A stretch of DNA of 64,000 nt from Thermochromatium tepidum ATCC 43061 (GCF_009664085.1 NZ_CP039268.1:2399001-2463000); one strand, 5' to 3'; numbered from the stretch's first letter, positions 46,419 to 56,360 are shown. The notes: generated by a model from the letters alone, not told the origin. A program made the numbers and translations.

Positions 46419-49400
46419 GGCGCAAACCCTGGGACTCGATTTCGTGGCGGACGATGCGTTGTCGGGTTTTCGCCTCGCCCGACTGGAGGTGTTCAACTGG
46501 GGCACCTTCGATGGCCGGGTGTGGACGCTGCGCCTCGATGGCAAAAATGGCCTGCTCACCGGCGACATCGGTTCCGGCAAGTCCACGCTGGTCGATGCCA
46601 TCACCACGCTCTTGGTGCCGGCCCAGCGCATCGCCTACAACAAGGCCGCCGGCGCCGACAGCAAGGAGCGCAGCTTGCGTTCCTACGTGCTCGGCTATTA
46701 CAAATCCGAACGCAACGAGGTCACCGGCACCGCCCGGCCGGTCTCCCTGCGCGACCACAACAGCTATTCGGTGATCCTCGGCGTATTCCACAACGCCGGT
46801 TACGACCAGACGGTGAGTCTGGCGCAGGTGTTCTGGATGAAGGAGGCGCAGGGTCAGCCCGCCCGCTTCTTCGTTGGCGCGGAGCAAAATCTGTCGATTG
46901 CCGAGGACTTCGCCGACTTCGGCAGCGATATCACCGCGCTGCGCAAGAAGCTGCGCAGCAGTGGCACCGAGCTGTTCGACAGCTTCCCGCCTTATGCCGC
47001 CTGGTTCAGACGCCGTTTCGGCATCGAAAACGATCAGGCGCTGGAATTGTTCCACCAGACGGTGTCGATGAAATCGGTGGGCAACCTCACCGACTTCGTG
47101 CGCAACCACATGCTGGAGCCTTTCGAGGTGGTCACCCGCATCCAAGCCTTGATCGGACACTTCGACGACCTCGATCGCGCCCATCAGGCCGTACTCAAGG
47201 CCCAGCAGCAAGTCGAGCTGCTCACGCCGCTGGTCGCCGACTGCAAGCGACATACTGAACTGGCGAACGAGGTAAATCGTCTGCGGCAATGCCGCGATGG
47301 TCTGCGCGCGCATTTCGCCGGCCTCAAACTGGGCTTGCTGGAAAAACGGCTTGGCCTGCTCGATGAAGAGTGGCGCAAGATCGATGGCCAGTTGCGACGC
47401 CTGGAAGATCGACGCGCGGAGCAAACCCGGCAGATCGATGAACTGAAGCAGGCCATCCACGCCAACGGCGGCGACCGTCTGGAGCGGCTGGCCAGCGAAA
47501 TCCGCAAGAAAGAGCAGCTGCGCGATGCGCGCAAGGCCAAGGCGGCACGTTACCGTGACCTGGCCGCCGTGCTGGCCGAGGCGGTGCCCAGCGATGAGGC
47601 CAAATTTGCCGCACAGCATGCGCGCTTTGGCCAGTGGCTGGAAGAGGCGAACGAGCGCGACGCCGAGTTGCAAAACGTACTCACCGAGCACGGCGTCAGC
47701 CTGCGCCAGGGCAAGCTGGAGCACGACCAATTGACGGCTGGAATCGACAGCCTCAAGCGCCGGCGCAGCAACATCGATGATCAGCCGATCCAGATCCGCG
47801 CCGCGCTGTGTGCGGCGCTGGGAATCGATGCGGAGGACATGCCGTTTGCCGGCGAGTTGATCCAGGTGCGCGAGGAGGCGCGTGACTGGGAAGGCGCGGC
47901 CGAACGGCTGTTGCGCGGCTTTGGTCTTTCCTTACTGGTGCCGGATGTCCACTACAAGGCAGTGGCCGAATGGGTGGATGCCCACCATCTGCGCGGTCGC
48001 TTGGTCTATTTCCATGTACGCGCCCGCAAAGGCATCGATCTACCGCAGCTCCACCCGGATTCGCTGGTGCGAAAGCTCGCGATCAAGCCCGATTCGCCCT
48101 ATTACGACTGGCTGGAACGCGAGCTTGCCCATCGCTTCGACTTCGCCTGCTGCGCCACCCAGGAGCAATTTCGCCGCGAGACGCGCGCGATCACCCGCGC
48201 CGGCCAGATCAAGGACCCGAGCGGCCGGCATGAAAAAGACGACCGCCATCGCATCGATGACCGCAGCCGCTACGTGCTGGGTTGGAGCAACAGCGCCAAG
48301 ATCGCCGCGCTGGAGGCCAAGCGTCGCCAGCTCGAAAGCCGCCTTGGCGAGCTGGGCCATCGGATCGGCGAGATCGAGGCCGAGCGCCGCAGCCTGCAAG
48401 CCCGACGCGATGCGCTCACCCGCCTGGAAGAATTCACCTCTTTCGAAGAAATCGATTGGGCCAGCGTGGCAGCGGAGATCGCCATCCTCGACGAGGAGCG
48501 GCGGATGCTTGAGCAGACCTCGGATGTGCTCCAGCAGTTGAACGAACGCTTGCGGGCGCTCCAGCAGGCGCTCGCAGGCACCGATAGGGAAATGAATGAA
48601 GCGCGCGAAAAGCGCGCCAAGCTCGAGCAGCGCCGTGCCGATGCCGAGGCGCTGAACGCGCAGACGGCCCCGTTGGCAGAAGAAGCCGATGCCGCGCTCT
48701 TCGACACCCTGGAGGCCATGCGCGCCGAGGCCCTGGGCGAACACCAGCTCACCGTGGAATCGTGCGACCACCGCGAGCAGGACGTGCGCGGCTGGCTGCA
48801 AACGAAGATCGACAACGAGACCAAGACGGCGAACCGCCTGGCCGAGAAGATCATCAAGGCGATGGCCTCGTTCAAGGAGCGCTTCCCGCTCGAAACCGCC
48901 GAGATCGATGCCAGCCTGGCAGCGGCCTTCGAGTTCGAAAACCTGCTCGCCAAGCTCCATCGCGATGATCTGCCGCGTTTCGTGGCGCGCTTCAAGGAGC
49001 TGCTCAACGTCAACACCATCAACGAGATCGCCAACTTCAATGCCCAGTTGGCGCGCGAGCGCGAGACCATCAAGGAACGCATCGCCCAGATCAACAAGTC
49101 GCTCGCCGCGATCGACTACAACCCCGGTCGCTACATCGTGCTGGAATCGCAGGCCAGCCCGGATGCCGAGATCCGCAACTTCCAGCAGGATCTGCGCGCC
49201 TGCACCGAGGGCGCGGTGACCGGCTCCGACGACGCCCAGTATTCCGAAGCGAAGTTTTTGCAAGTCAAGGCGATCATCGACCGCTTCCGTGGCCGGGAAG
49301 GTCTGTCGGAGCAGGATCGGCGCTGGACGGCCAAGGTCACCGACGTGCGCAACTGGTTTTTGTTTGCCGCCAGCGAGCGCTGGCGCGAAGACGACACCGA

Positions 49401-49779
49401 ATACGAGCACTACTCGGACTCGGGCGGCAAGTCGGGCGGCCAGAAGGAGAAGCTGGCCTACACCATCCTCGCCGCCAGCCTGGCCTACCAGTTCGGTCTG
49501 GAATGGGGGGCGCTGCGCTCGCGCTCCTTCCGCTTCGTGGTCATCGACGAAGCCTTCGGTCGCGGCTCGGACGAATCGGCGCAGTATGCCTTGATGTTAT
49601 TTCGCAAACTCAACTTGCAACTGTTGATCGTCACGCCCTTGCAGAAGATCCACATCATCGAGCCCTTTGTTTCCAGCGTCGGTTTCGTGCACAACGAAGG
49701 CGGCCGCGCTTCCAGGTTGCGCAACCTGACCATCGAAGAATACCGGGCGCAGAAGGCCGCCAGCGGAAGGCAGGCGTGA
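46411..49779 (+). CDS. jetC: Wadjet SMC-like ATPase JetC
   Basis: MukB-like SMC ATPase of 1122 residues that extrudes DNA loops. Walker [10 protein letters not shown] at residues 51-59, two long coiled-coil arms (roughly 260-460 and 640-900) separated by a hinge-like region, the ABC signature in [20 protein letters not shown] near residue 1005, and Walker [15 protein letters not shown] near 1040. ATG 46411 begins [11 protein letters not shown]; the frame is open upstream inside jetB. Its TGA overlaps the jetD ATG by one base. Confidence 0.94.
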   Translation: MAEAQTLGLDFVADDALSGFRLARLEVFNWGTFDGRVWTLRLDGKNGLLTGDIGSGKSTLVDAITTLLVPAQRIAYNKAAGADSKERSLRSYVLGYYKSERNEVTGTARPVSLRDHNSYSVILGVFHNAGYDQTVSLAQVFWMKEAQGQPARFFVGAEQNLSIAEDFADFGSDITALRKKLRSSGTELFDSFPPYAAWFRRRFGIENDQALELFHQTVSMKSVGNLTDFVRNHMLEPFEVVTRIQALIGHFDDLDRAHQAVLKAQQQVELLTPLVADCKRHTELANEVNRLRQCRDGLRAHFAGLKLGLLEKRLGLLDEEWRKIDGQLRRLEDRRAEQTRQIDELKQAIHANGGDRLERLASEIRKKEQLRDARKAKAARYRDLAAVLAEAVPSDEAKFAAQHARFGQWLEEANERDAELQNVLTEHGVSLRQGKLEHDQLTAGIDSLKRRRSNIDDQPIQIRAALCAALGIDAEDMPFAGELIQVREEARDWEGAAERLLRGFGLSLLVPDVHYKAVAEWVDAHHLRGRLVYFHVRARKGIDLPQLHPDSLVRKLAIKPDSPYYDWLERELAHRFDFACCATQEQFRRETRAITRAGQIKDPSGRHEKDDRHRIDDRSRYVLGWSNSAKIAALEAKRRQLESRLGELGHRIGEIEAERRSLQARRDALTRLEEFTSFEEIDWASVAAEIAILDEERRMLEQTSDVLQQLNERLRALQQALAGTDREMNEAREKRAKLEQRRADAEALNAQTAPLAEEADAALFDTLEAMRAEALGEHQLTVESCDHREQDVRGWLQTKIDNETKTANRLAEKIIKAMASFKERFPLETAEIDASLAAAFEFENLLAKLHRDDLPRFVARFKELLNVNTINEIANFNAQLARERETIKERIAQINKSLAAIDYNPGRYIVLESQASPDAEIRNFQQDLRACTEGAVTGSDDAQYSEAKFLQVKAIIDRFRGREGLSEQDRRWTAKVTDVRNWFLFAASERWREDDTEYEHYSDSGGKSGGQKEKLAYTILAASLAYQFGLEWGALRSRSFRFVVIDEAFGRGSDESAQYALMLFRKLNLQLLIVTPLQKIHIIEPFVSSVGFVHNEGGRASRLRNLTIEEYRAQKAASGRQA

Positions 49780-50996
49780 TGTGGACCACCGCGAAGGATC
49801 TGAAGGCGCAACTCATGCGGCTGTGGCAGCGCGGCGAACTGCTGCGCGATGCCGTGACCGGCCACGACCGTTTCCCCTTGCGGCTGACGATCAAAGGCCC
49901 GGCTTCGGCGGACATCACCGCGCGTTTCGAGGCCGTGCGCGTCTGGGCGGCGGAATTGGCCCATGCCGGCCCCGTGCGCCTGGAGTGGCAGGAGGTTCGC
50001 CACCGCGTGCAAGGGGTACAGCGGATGCCCTCGGCCGCCTGGATCGACGCGATGGAAGCGGCGCTCGCCTGGCTCGGCAAGCGCCGTGATTGGGAGCGCT
50101 TCAGCAAGCTGGCTGAGCTCACCCGGCGGCAAAATCCATCGTTGCTGCCCTGGCTGGAAAAGCGGCCTTTTCAGGCCCTCGAACTCGAAGCCGAATGGCC
50201 GCATTTGCTGGCCGTGGTGGATTGGATCGCGCAACACCCCCGGCCGGCGATCTATCTGCGCCAGGTGGATGTGCCGGGCGTGCACAGCAAGTTCATCGAG
50301 AGGCATCGTGCCGTGCTGGCCGAGTTGCTCGACCTGACCCTGCCTGCCAACGCCATAGACGCCAGCAAGACCGGTGTTGCCCAGTTTGCCGCCCGCTATG
50401 GTTTTCTCGATAAACCCACGCGGATTCGCTTCCGTCTCCTCGATCCCTCGATCCACGCCGTCGCCGGGACGTCGTGTCCGGACGTCACGCTGGATGCCGA
50501 CAGTTTCAGTCGTCTGAGCATCGAGGTGCGACGGGTGATCATCACCGAGAACGAAACCAACTTCCTCGCCTTGCCAAACATACCGGGGGCGATGGCCCTA
50601 TTCGGCGCCGGATATGGCTGGGAAGCGCTCGCCCGGGCGCGCTGGCTCGAACGCTGCGCGATCCACTATTGGGGCGACATCGATACGCATGGCTTTGCCA
50701 TCCTGGACCGACTGCGGCAACACTTTGCCCACGTCGAGTCCTTCCTCATGGATCGCGCCACGCTCGAAGCCCACGCCGCCTTTTGGGGGCGGGAGGATAC
50801 GCCGCAACGGGCCGACCTCGCTAGGCTGACGCAGGAGGAGCGGCGCCTCTACGACGACCTGCGCGATAACCGCATCGGCGAAAATCTACGCCTCGAGCAG
50901 GAGCATATCGGCTTTGGCTGGGTGAGCGAGCGGATCGGGCAAATCTGCCTTTATGGAAGCGATGAACCTAACGGACAGGACGACAACCACCCCTGA
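49779..50996 (+). CDS. jetD: Wadjet nuclease JetD (DUF3322/DUF2220, Toprim)
   Basis: Toprim-type nuclease that cuts the plasmid. The N-terminal DUF3322 domain runs to about residue 180 (starts [20 protein letters not shown]). The C-terminal DUF2220 part carries the Toprim Glu in IITENETNFLALP near residue 255 and the DxD-type acidic pair in HYWGDIDTHGFAIL near residue 298. The 405-residue length is normal. It completes a full jetABCD set. Confidence 0.92.
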   Translation: MWTTAKDLKAQLMRLWQRGELLRDAVTGHDRFPLRLTIKGPASADITARFEAVRVWAAELAHAGPVRLEWQEVRHRVQGVQRMPSAAWIDAMEAALAWLGKRRDWERFSKLAELTRRQNPSLLPWLEKRPFQALELEAEWPHLLAVVDWIAQHPRPAIYLRQVDVPGVHSKFIERHRAVLAELLDLTLPANAIDASKTGVAQFAARYGFLDKPTRIRFRLLDPSIHAVAGTSCPDVTLDADSFSRLSIEVRRVIITENETNFLALPNIPGAMALFGAGYGWEALARARWLERCAIHYWGDIDTHGFAILDRLRQHFAHVESFLMDRATLEAHAAFWGREDTPQRADLARLTQEERRLYDDLRDNRIGENLRLEQEHIGFGWVSERIGQICLYGSDEPNGQDDNHP

Positions 50997-51125
50997 ATAT
51001 CGCCAGTCCGTTCCCTCACCCCAGCCCCTCTCCCCCGCAAGGCTACCGTATGCACACATTTTTTAGCCGCAAGCCATCATGGATCGCGTAGGCGCGGGTA
51101 GATGGGTCTGTAGGAGGGCCTTCAT

Positions 51126-51379
51126 AGACCCTCCGCAAGGAAACCCGCGACTTGAGTCGCGGGAGGAATGGCGGGTGCGCGAAGCGCACCATGTGGTGTA
51201 TAATACAGTGTGGTCTCCGGGCGCACGCCGACTGCAACGCCAGTCGAAACCTTGCCCGGATTGGCAGCGGGGCCCCGCTGCCAAGGGCGGCTGTAAACAC
51301 GCCCAATGTTGGGGATGCGGTCAACCATGTTTGCTGCGTCTTACAATAAAGCCTTCGACTTCAGTCGAGGGTTGTTTAC
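51126..51379 (+). mobile_element. IS200/IS605-like palindromic mini-element, copy 1
   Basis: A 254-base element with no transposase, sharing high identity with 63108-63367. It follows TTCAT (51121-51125). The left end holds hairpin CCCGCGACT/AGTCGCGGG (51144-51163), the right end hairpin CTTCGACT/AGTCGAGG (51353-51370), and GTTGTTTAC ends it. Inside are a TATAAT-type -10 (51199-51204) and a GGCAGCGGGG palindrome. Subterminal hairpins and insertion 3' to a fixed pentamer are traits of IS200/IS605-family elements; as a MITE/PATE it would depend on a TnpA in trans. Confidence 0.75.
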
Positions 51380-51442
51380 ACGATGGCCTTGTCCGACTCC
51401 TCGTCCCGCTCTGCTTGCCGATCGGTCCTTCGACTTGGGCCA

Positions 51443-51763
51443 TCATTGGCATCGCTGCCCCGCGGGCGAGGCCTCCCGGGTTCCGCTGCATTCGACTGCC
51501 ACGAAGGTATCGCCACCGACCACCAACAGGTCGATCTCGATGGTCTCGCCGCCGCGGCGCGAGATGACGCGCCGGTGGACTTCGCTGATATCGAGCCCGC
51601 GCGTGCAAAAGAGATCCACGAGCGCCGGCTCGACCATCGCCTCGACGAACTCACCCAGCCGGTTGCCCAGGTCACCAAAGCGGCGCGAGAGTTTGTCGAA
51701 GCGCTCGAACACCTCGCGCATCTGCGCTTCGGTCTCCTGAAACCGGCGGTCGGTCTCCTGGCT
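51443..51763 (-). pseudogene. Truncated DUF3782/PD-(D/E)XK-like gene, copy 3
   Basis: Matches the middle of the full copies at 55375 and 60871: MREVFERFDKLSRRFGDLGN, VEAMVEPALVDLF and the nuclease-like core EIDLLVVGGDTFVAVE. The N-terminal start and first heptads are lost at about 51763, and after VAVEC the frame diverges (the conserved Lys of ECKSRL is gone), ending at 51443. It lies between mini-element copy 1 and a tnpB remnant, so rearrangement by mobile elements is likely. Confidence 0.75.
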
Positions 51764-51818
51764 AGGTCTTGTTTTAGGGCGGTGCAGTCACCGTTCCATC
51801 AGACTTACTCATTCCTGC

Positions 51819-52100
51819 TCACACAGGAACAAAGCTGATTTCCTGCTTCGCAGAGGCCGGTTTCGTCTTGAGCGCGCCCAAGACCAGAGCCCACCTCTCC
51901 ACAGGCTGTCACCGAGCAATCAGCTTGTCGCTGAAAGGGCTGGCAGCCGCCAACCGAACTCTCGGCCACTTTTTCAGATTGATCGCCGCGTTCGCATCGC
52001 GGTCGTGGATACTTCCGCAATCTGGACACGTCCACTCACGCACCGACAGCGTCTGAGGACACACCCCCAAGAACTCGGCGGCCTCTTGAATGCATGACCA
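51819..52100 (-). pseudogene. Degenerate TnpB C-terminus (IS200/IS605 family)
   Basis: The zinc-finger and RuvC-III region is recognisable: LSVREWTCPDCGSIHDRDAN then AAINLKKW, which is the TnpB C-terminal signature with HDRD. The typical tail (VTACGEVGSGLG, then TKPASAKQEIS) continues but in shifted frames, so at least two frameshifts are present. Everything upstream, including RuvC-I and -II, is missing. It lies ~430 bases from mini-element copy 1 and may be the remains of its autonomous relative. Confidence 0.75.
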
Positions 52101-52150
52101 TCTTGCGTGACATGCAGATATTACAACATTCTCGCAAAAAAGTTCAACTA

Positions 52151-53425
52151 TTAACGAAACTGGTCGAGCCCCCAAAACCCCTGCACCCACGCGATCTGTT
52201 TGGGCAGGCAAACCGTCTTGAGGTCATAGTGCGCCTGGGCAAAGGCGCGGGCGTTGGCACCCAGGCGCTGCCGCGCTGGCGGGTCAGCAAGCAGGGCGCA
52301 GATTTCGTTGGCAAGACCCTCGATGTCGAAGAAGTTCACCAGCCGCCCGGTGTCGTCGTGGTAAATCGCCTCGCGCAACGGCTGGGTGTCGCTGGCGACG
52401 ATGGCACAGCCGGCGCTCATCGCCTCCAAAAGGCTCCAAGAGAGCACGAAGGGATAGGTCAGATAGACGTGGACGCTGGACAGTTGCAACAGCGCAATGA
52501 AGTGCGGATACGCAATGTTGCCGAGGAAATGCACCCGCTGCCAGTCGGCATCCGCAATCTGCGGGCGCACCTCGTCGATGAAGATCTGCCTCCAGGGGCG
52601 GTTGCCGTAATGCTCGGGGTCAGGCCGTGCGCCGTAGCTCACCTCACTGCCGCCGACGATCAGCACGCGGGCGTTCGGGCGGCGTTTCAGGATCTCCGGC
52701 AACGCCCGCATGAAAACGTGATAGCCCCGGTAGGGTTCGAGGTTGCGGTTGACGAAGGTGACGACCTCGTTGTGGCGTGTGAACCTGATCTGTTCGCCGA
52801 CCTGGGTGGTCAGGGTGAGTGACACATTCGGGTTGGGCGAGATCGCCTCGGTGTCGATGCCGTCGTGCACCACGGTGATCTTGGACCGGAGGGGCTCGGG
52901 AAAGGTGCTCGCCTGCCAGTGGGTGGGGCTGATGGCGGCATCGGCCAGCTCAAAGTGCAGGAGGTTATTGAGATTTTTGAGCCGGAGCCGACACGCCTCT
53001 CCTTCTGGGTCGGCGGAAGGAAACTCCGGGTCGAAGCCCACATCGGCCCCCTGGGGGTGATAGAAGAACTCGCAGTAGATGCCGAGTTTGGTCTGGGGCC
53101 AGACCTCCTTGACAAAGAGGCTCTCGCCCCAGCCGGGGTGGGCGATGACCGCATCGGGCGCAAAGCCCTGGGCTTTGAGGGCCTGCAGCGCGCGAAAGGC
53201 GGCCTCAGCCCGGATCACCTTGGTCTCGAAGTCAGCGACCCACGGGTGCACCGTGGGCGAGGTGCCGCGGCCGACGGTGTAGGGCACGAGTTTTACACCT
53301 TGCCATTCCCCGGCCTCGATCTTCTGCAGGGTCATCGCGACAACCCTGTGGCCCTGCGCCGCCAAGGCGGGTGCTAAGTGCTTGAACTGCCAGGGGAAGT
53401 TTTGGTGGAGGAAGAGGAGCTTCAT
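52151..53425 (-). CDS. Glycosyltransferase (GT4 family)
   Basis: A 424-residue GT-B transferase: N-terminal MKLLFLHQNFPWQFKHLAPA, EFFYHPQGADVGFDPEF near residue 128, then the C-terminal half with VVHDGIDTEAISP, FVNRNLEPYRGYHVFMRALP, GNRPWRQIF and SWSLLEAMSAGCAIVASDT. This matches the sub-family that begins with FLHQNFP and appears in O-antigen and exopolysaccharide loci. ATG 53425 is chosen because AAGAGGAG precedes it; it overlaps the stop of a PIN-domain remnant (ATGA). Confidence 0.88.
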   Translation of the reverse strand: MKLLFLHQNFPWQFKHLAPALAAQGHRVVAMTLQKIEAGEWQGVKLVPYTVGRGTSPTVHPWVADFETKVIRAEAAFRALQALKAQGFAPDAVIAHPGWGESLFVKEVWPQTKLGIYCEFFYHPQGADVGFDPEFPSADPEGEACRLRLKNLNNLLHFELADAAISPTHWQASTFPEPLRSKITVVHDGIDTEAISPNPNVSLTLTTQVGEQIRFTRHNEVVTFVNRNLEPYRGYHVFMRALPEILKRRPNARVLIVGGSEVSYGARPDPEHYGNRPWRQIFIDEVRPQIADADWQRVHFLGNIAYPHFIALLQLSSVHVYLTYPFVLSWSLLEAMSAGCAIVASDTQPLREAIYHDDTGRLVNFFDIEGLANEICALLADPPARQRLGANARAFAQAHYDLKTVCLPKQIAWVQGFWGLDQFR

Positions 53426-53741
53426 GCTGCTGGCTGCCATGGATCGAGGGGCGCCAGGCCCTCGATGCCGGCGAAGTCGTGCGTATGGCGCGTGACCCAG
53501 TTGATCCGGTGCGCCAGGGCAATGGCGGCGATCTGCGCGTCTTCGACGTTGATCGGACGCCCTGCGCCGGTGCACCGCGCAACGATGGCGGCGTAGCGGC
53601 TGGCCGCCTGCGCATCGAAGGCAGGCAACGCCCGGCAACATCTTCGGCAAACATGGCCGTCGCCGCCTCGCGCAACCCGTTTTTGCGCTGCCCATCGGGC
53701 AACAGGGCGATACCCAGTTCGATTTCGGCGCGGCTGAACAT
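53422..53741 (-). pseudogene. VapC/FitB-type PIN toxin remnant
   Basis: The middle and C-terminal parts of a PIN-domain ribonuclease are visible in two frames: FSRAEIELGIALLPDGQRKN and FAEDVAGRCLP in one, then RYAAIVARCTGAGRPINVED, AQIAAIALAH and TRHTHDFAGIEG in another. The N-terminal MIVLDTNV-type segment with the first catalytic Asp is absent and a frameshift lies near 53625. No antitoxin gene is adjacent. Its stop overlaps the glycosyltransferase start. Confidence 0.7.
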
Positions 53742-53805
53742 TAAACAGCAATACCATCGCTTTACAGGCGCCTCGCCACGCAACGGTGCCAGGGACTGGC
53801 GCCGC

Positions 53806-55353
53806 TCAGGCCACCTGAAGTGCCTTCCATAGGGGCAGGTGCTTTTCAGCAAAGGTCTGGGCCTGGGTGCTGAGCTCGGCGAGGTTCTCTTCGGGGGTTT
53901 GCAGGGCCTGCCCTTCCTTGATCAGGCGCTGGCCTTGGGCGGCGAGAAGCTGCCAGACAAAGTTCGCCCAGTCGGGCGGGGTTTTGTGGCCCTGTTGTTT
54001 GGCCAACACAAAGAGCTGGTGAAACCGAGGCGCGCCCACACCGCCTGCAGTGACGGGGCTGGCCAGATACCCGATGTCACTGCTGCCGCGGCTTTTGAGC
54101 ATCAGGTGGGCATTGAGCCGCTCGGTGACCTTTTTGGCTTTGGCGCTGTGGGCCTCGTCTTGCGCGGGGGCGAGCGCGCCGTTGCCCATGAGCACGAGCA
54201 CGGCTTGCAGCAGCTGGCCAAAGGTGATGGCTTGGCCGCTGGCGCTGGCCTGCAGCGCGGTTTCGAGCTGGCCCAGGGTCTTGGGCTTGTGGTCGGCCAG
54301 TTGGTCGAGGATGGGGGTGTAGATGGCCTCTTGCAGCGCGGCTTCGCCCAGGCTGCCTGTGACCTTGAGGGCGACGTCGGCGCGGGGCTGCACCAGCACC
54401 ACGCGCTCATCGCGCAGGGCCTCCATCTGCTCCAGGGCAGACAGGCGCCGTGCGCCCTTGACCCAGTAGTCACGGCGGAATTGCTGGTTGACGCAGAAGT
54501 CGCGCACCAGCTGGCGCACCATCGGGTCGGGGATGGTGGCGAGCAGCCGTTGCTGCTCGGCGCTCAAGTGAATGGCGTCGATGGCATCGAGCGTGTTGGC
54601 CGAGCAGGCCCAGGTGAGCTTGGCGCTCCCAAGCCACTCGCCCATGCGGGCCACGCTCATCGGGTGCCAGTCGCGGTTGAAGTATTCATGCGCCAGGTAG
54701 TGGCGGTTTTGCTCTTTGATGCGCTTGAGGCGCTCGGCAATCTGTGGGTTGGCGCGCGCGTAGGCTGGGTTGGCGGCCAGCAGCTGCTCGGCAAAGTGGA
54801 GTGCGGCATCGATCCGGCTGACGATGCCGACACCGTCGGCGCCCAGCACCCGGGCGTGTTCGGTCAAGAGCTCGCGCAGGGGCACCATGGCCGCCCAGCC
54901 GGGCTGGGTGTTGTAGCTGATGTAGAGCACGCCGCCCACCTTGAGCTTGCGGCGGATGAAGTCGACGATGACACGGCGGTTGTCGTCCGAGATCCAGCTC
55001 CAGATGCCGTGTAGCCCAATGTAGTCGAAGTCGGGCAAATCCGCACGGTTGGCAAAATCAGCAAAGGCGTCATCGTAGAGCTTGGCGCCCGCGCCTGATG
55101 CGGCCGCGAGCTCCTGGGCAAAGCCGGCTTGCGCGGGGTTAAAGTCGGTGCCATACCACTGCACCGCACTGCCTGCGGCGTGCAGGTTGATGCTCATACC
55201 TTGGCCAAAGCCGAGTTCGCACGCCGTGCCCACTTGTGGGGGCACGAGGCCCTCATGGAGCAAGGCCAGCCGCAGACGCAGCGGGTTGAGTTCGGGGTAG
55301 TAGCCGTAGGTGTAGGTGATGTCGGCCACGTAGCCGGCGGTCCAGTCGGTCAT
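53806..55353 (-). CDS. Class I SAM methyltransferase with methyltransferase regulatory domain
   Basis: A 515-residue protein. The N-terminal ~200 residues form a class I methyltransferase fold (motif I ACELGFGQGMSINLHAA near residue 43, YGTDFNPAQAGFAQEL, then DYIGLHGIWSWISDDNR and LKVGGVLYISYNTQPGW). The next ~110 residues (CVNQQFRRDYWVKGARRL) resemble the methyltransferase regulatory domain PF10119, followed by a C-terminal domain of unclear fold. AAGGAG lies seven bases before ATG 55353. The substrate is unknown; the context suggests glycan or surface protein. Confidence 0.82.
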   Translation of the reverse strand: MTDWTAGYVADITYTYGYYPELNPLRLRLALLHEGLVPPQVGTACELGFGQGMSINLHAAGSAVQWYGTDFNPAQAGFAQELAAASGAGAKLYDDAFADFANRADLPDFDYIGLHGIWSWISDDNRRVIVDFIRRKLKVGGVLYISYNTQPGWAAMVPLRELLTEHARVLGADGVGIVSRIDAALHFAEQLLAANPAYARANPQIAERLKRIKEQNRHYLAHEYFNRDWHPMSVARMGEWLGSAKLTWACSANTLDAIDAIHLSAEQQRLLATIPDPMVRQLVRDFCVNQQFRRDYWVKGARRLSALEQMEALRDERVVLVQPRADVALKVTGSLGEAALQEAIYTPILDQLADHKPKTLGQLETALQASASGQAITFGQLLQAVLVLMGNGALAPAQDEAHSAKAKKVTERLNAHLMLKSRGSSDIGYLASPVTAGGVGAPRFHQLFVLAKQQGHKTPPDWANFVWQLLAAQGQRLIKEGQALQTPEENLAELSTQAQTFAEKHLPLWKALQVA

Positions 55354-55374
55354 GAGAAAGCTCCTTGTCGTGCG

Positions 55375-55947
55375 TTACCACACCCGCGGGGAAAAGTTGG
55401 GCGCGTTCTTCAGCACGACCGCCTCGCCTGACTGCGCCAACACCCACAAGCCGGCAGCCTCGGCCGCCTTGGCCGCCTCGTCATCGACCACCATGCCAGC
55501 GACTGCCCCGTGAATCTTCATGTCCGCGTACTTGGGCAAGAGGCGCTTCATCTTCTCCATCCGCGCCAGGTGTCGCTCGACCGCTTCCTCGGTCAGCCGA
55601 CTTTTGCACTCCACCGCCACGGCCGTGTCGCCATCGACGACCAGAAGGTCGATCTCGATGGTCTCGCCGCCGCGGCGCGAGGTGACGCGCCGGTGCACTT
55701 CGCTCACATCGAGCCCGCGCGCGCGAAAAAGCTCGACCACCGCCGGCTCGACCATCGCCTCGACGAACTCACCCAGCCGGTTGCCCAAGTCACCAAAGCG
55801 GCGCGAGAGGTTGTCGAAGCGCTCGAAGACTTCGCGCATCTTGCGGTCGGTCTCGCGCATCTGCGCTTCGGTCTCTTGGAACTTGCGGTCGGTCTCTCGA
55901 AAGAGGGCCTTGATCTCCTCCCAGCTCATCTCGGCGGCGGTGCTCAT
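55375..55947 (-). CDS. DUF3782 family protein with PD-(D/E)XK-like core, copy 1
   Basis: A 190-residue protein. The N-terminal coiled coil is built of heptads of the form ETDRKFQ (about residues 18-40). The core SRRGGETIEIDLLVVDGDTA followed by VAVECKSRL gives the D-(E)xK pattern of PD-(D/E)XK nucleases, and the C-terminus contains GAVAGMVVDDEAAKAAEAAG. It is near-identical over most of its length to the copy at 60871-61485, and related to the truncated copy at 51443. Activity is unproven. Confidence 0.82.
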   Translation of the reverse strand: MSTAAEMSWEEIKALFRETDRKFQETEAQMRETDRKMREVFERFDNLSRRFGDLGNRLGEFVEAMVEPAVVELFRARGLDVSEVHRRVTSRRGGETIEIDLLVVDGDTAVAVECKSRLTEEAVERHLARMEKMKRLLPKYADMKIHGAVAGMVVDDEAAKAAEAAGLWVLAQSGEAVVLKNAPNFSPRVW

Positions 55948-55979
55948 GGGTATGCTTCCTGGGTTTGCATTGTTTTCAA

Positions 55980-56360
55980 TTATCGCACAAACGCACCAGC
56001 GGCACCCCTAACGAGCAAAGAGAATCGGGAAACGCAGAACGAGGCTACGCCGCCTTCAGCAGACTGACTTTCACTGACCGTCTCGACTGTAGCTTGCGCG
56101 GTCATCGTCTCGATCGCTTGCTTGACGCGTTTTTCCACCACTTCCGGCTGCAAGCGCGCTTTCAGGCTCGTGTAGTCGCTTGCTTCCGGCGTCTTGGCAA
56201 TCCCGGCGCGGATCGGATTGAGATCGACATAGGCCACCGCCGCGAGCAGCGCCTGCTCATCCAGAAGCGCCTGGCTATTGAAGCGGCCTTCCCAGAAGCG
56301 GCCCTTGACGCCCTCTTCGGCATTCGCCTGTCGGGCGATGCCTTCGTTGAGGAGGCGCAT
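55980..56360 (-). pseudogene. REP-associated (Y1/RAYT) transposase fragment
   Basis: A 126-residue frame holding the C-terminal half of a Y1-type transposase: MRLLNEGIARQANAEEGVKG, RFWEGRFNSQALLDEQALL and AYVDLNPIRAGIAKTPEASD. The HUH motif region is absent, so the start has been lost. The C-terminus (after about residue 85) departs from the family. Such genes mobilise REP sequences; REP-like repeats are present near 2700. Confidence 0.75.

Noticed and set aside
48040-49410. 456-codon minus-strand frame inside jetC
   Set aside because: Antisense shadow of the JetC coiled coil and ATPase; no start context or family match.
51353-51370. Hairpin in the right end of the mini-element as a transcription terminator
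   Set aside because: The same hairpin occurs at the same place in copy 2 and is followed by GTTGTTTAC in both; it fits a transposase-recognition hairpin better.
51079-51567. 162-codon frame across mini-element copy 1
   Set aside because: It crosses element boundaries and hairpins; similar frames occur in copy 2 only because the DNA is copied, with no ribosome site or domain.
53839-55014. 391-codon plus-strand frame opposite the methyltransferase
   Set aside because: Shadow of the 515-residue methyltransferase on the minus strand, which has a good ribosome site and SAM motif.
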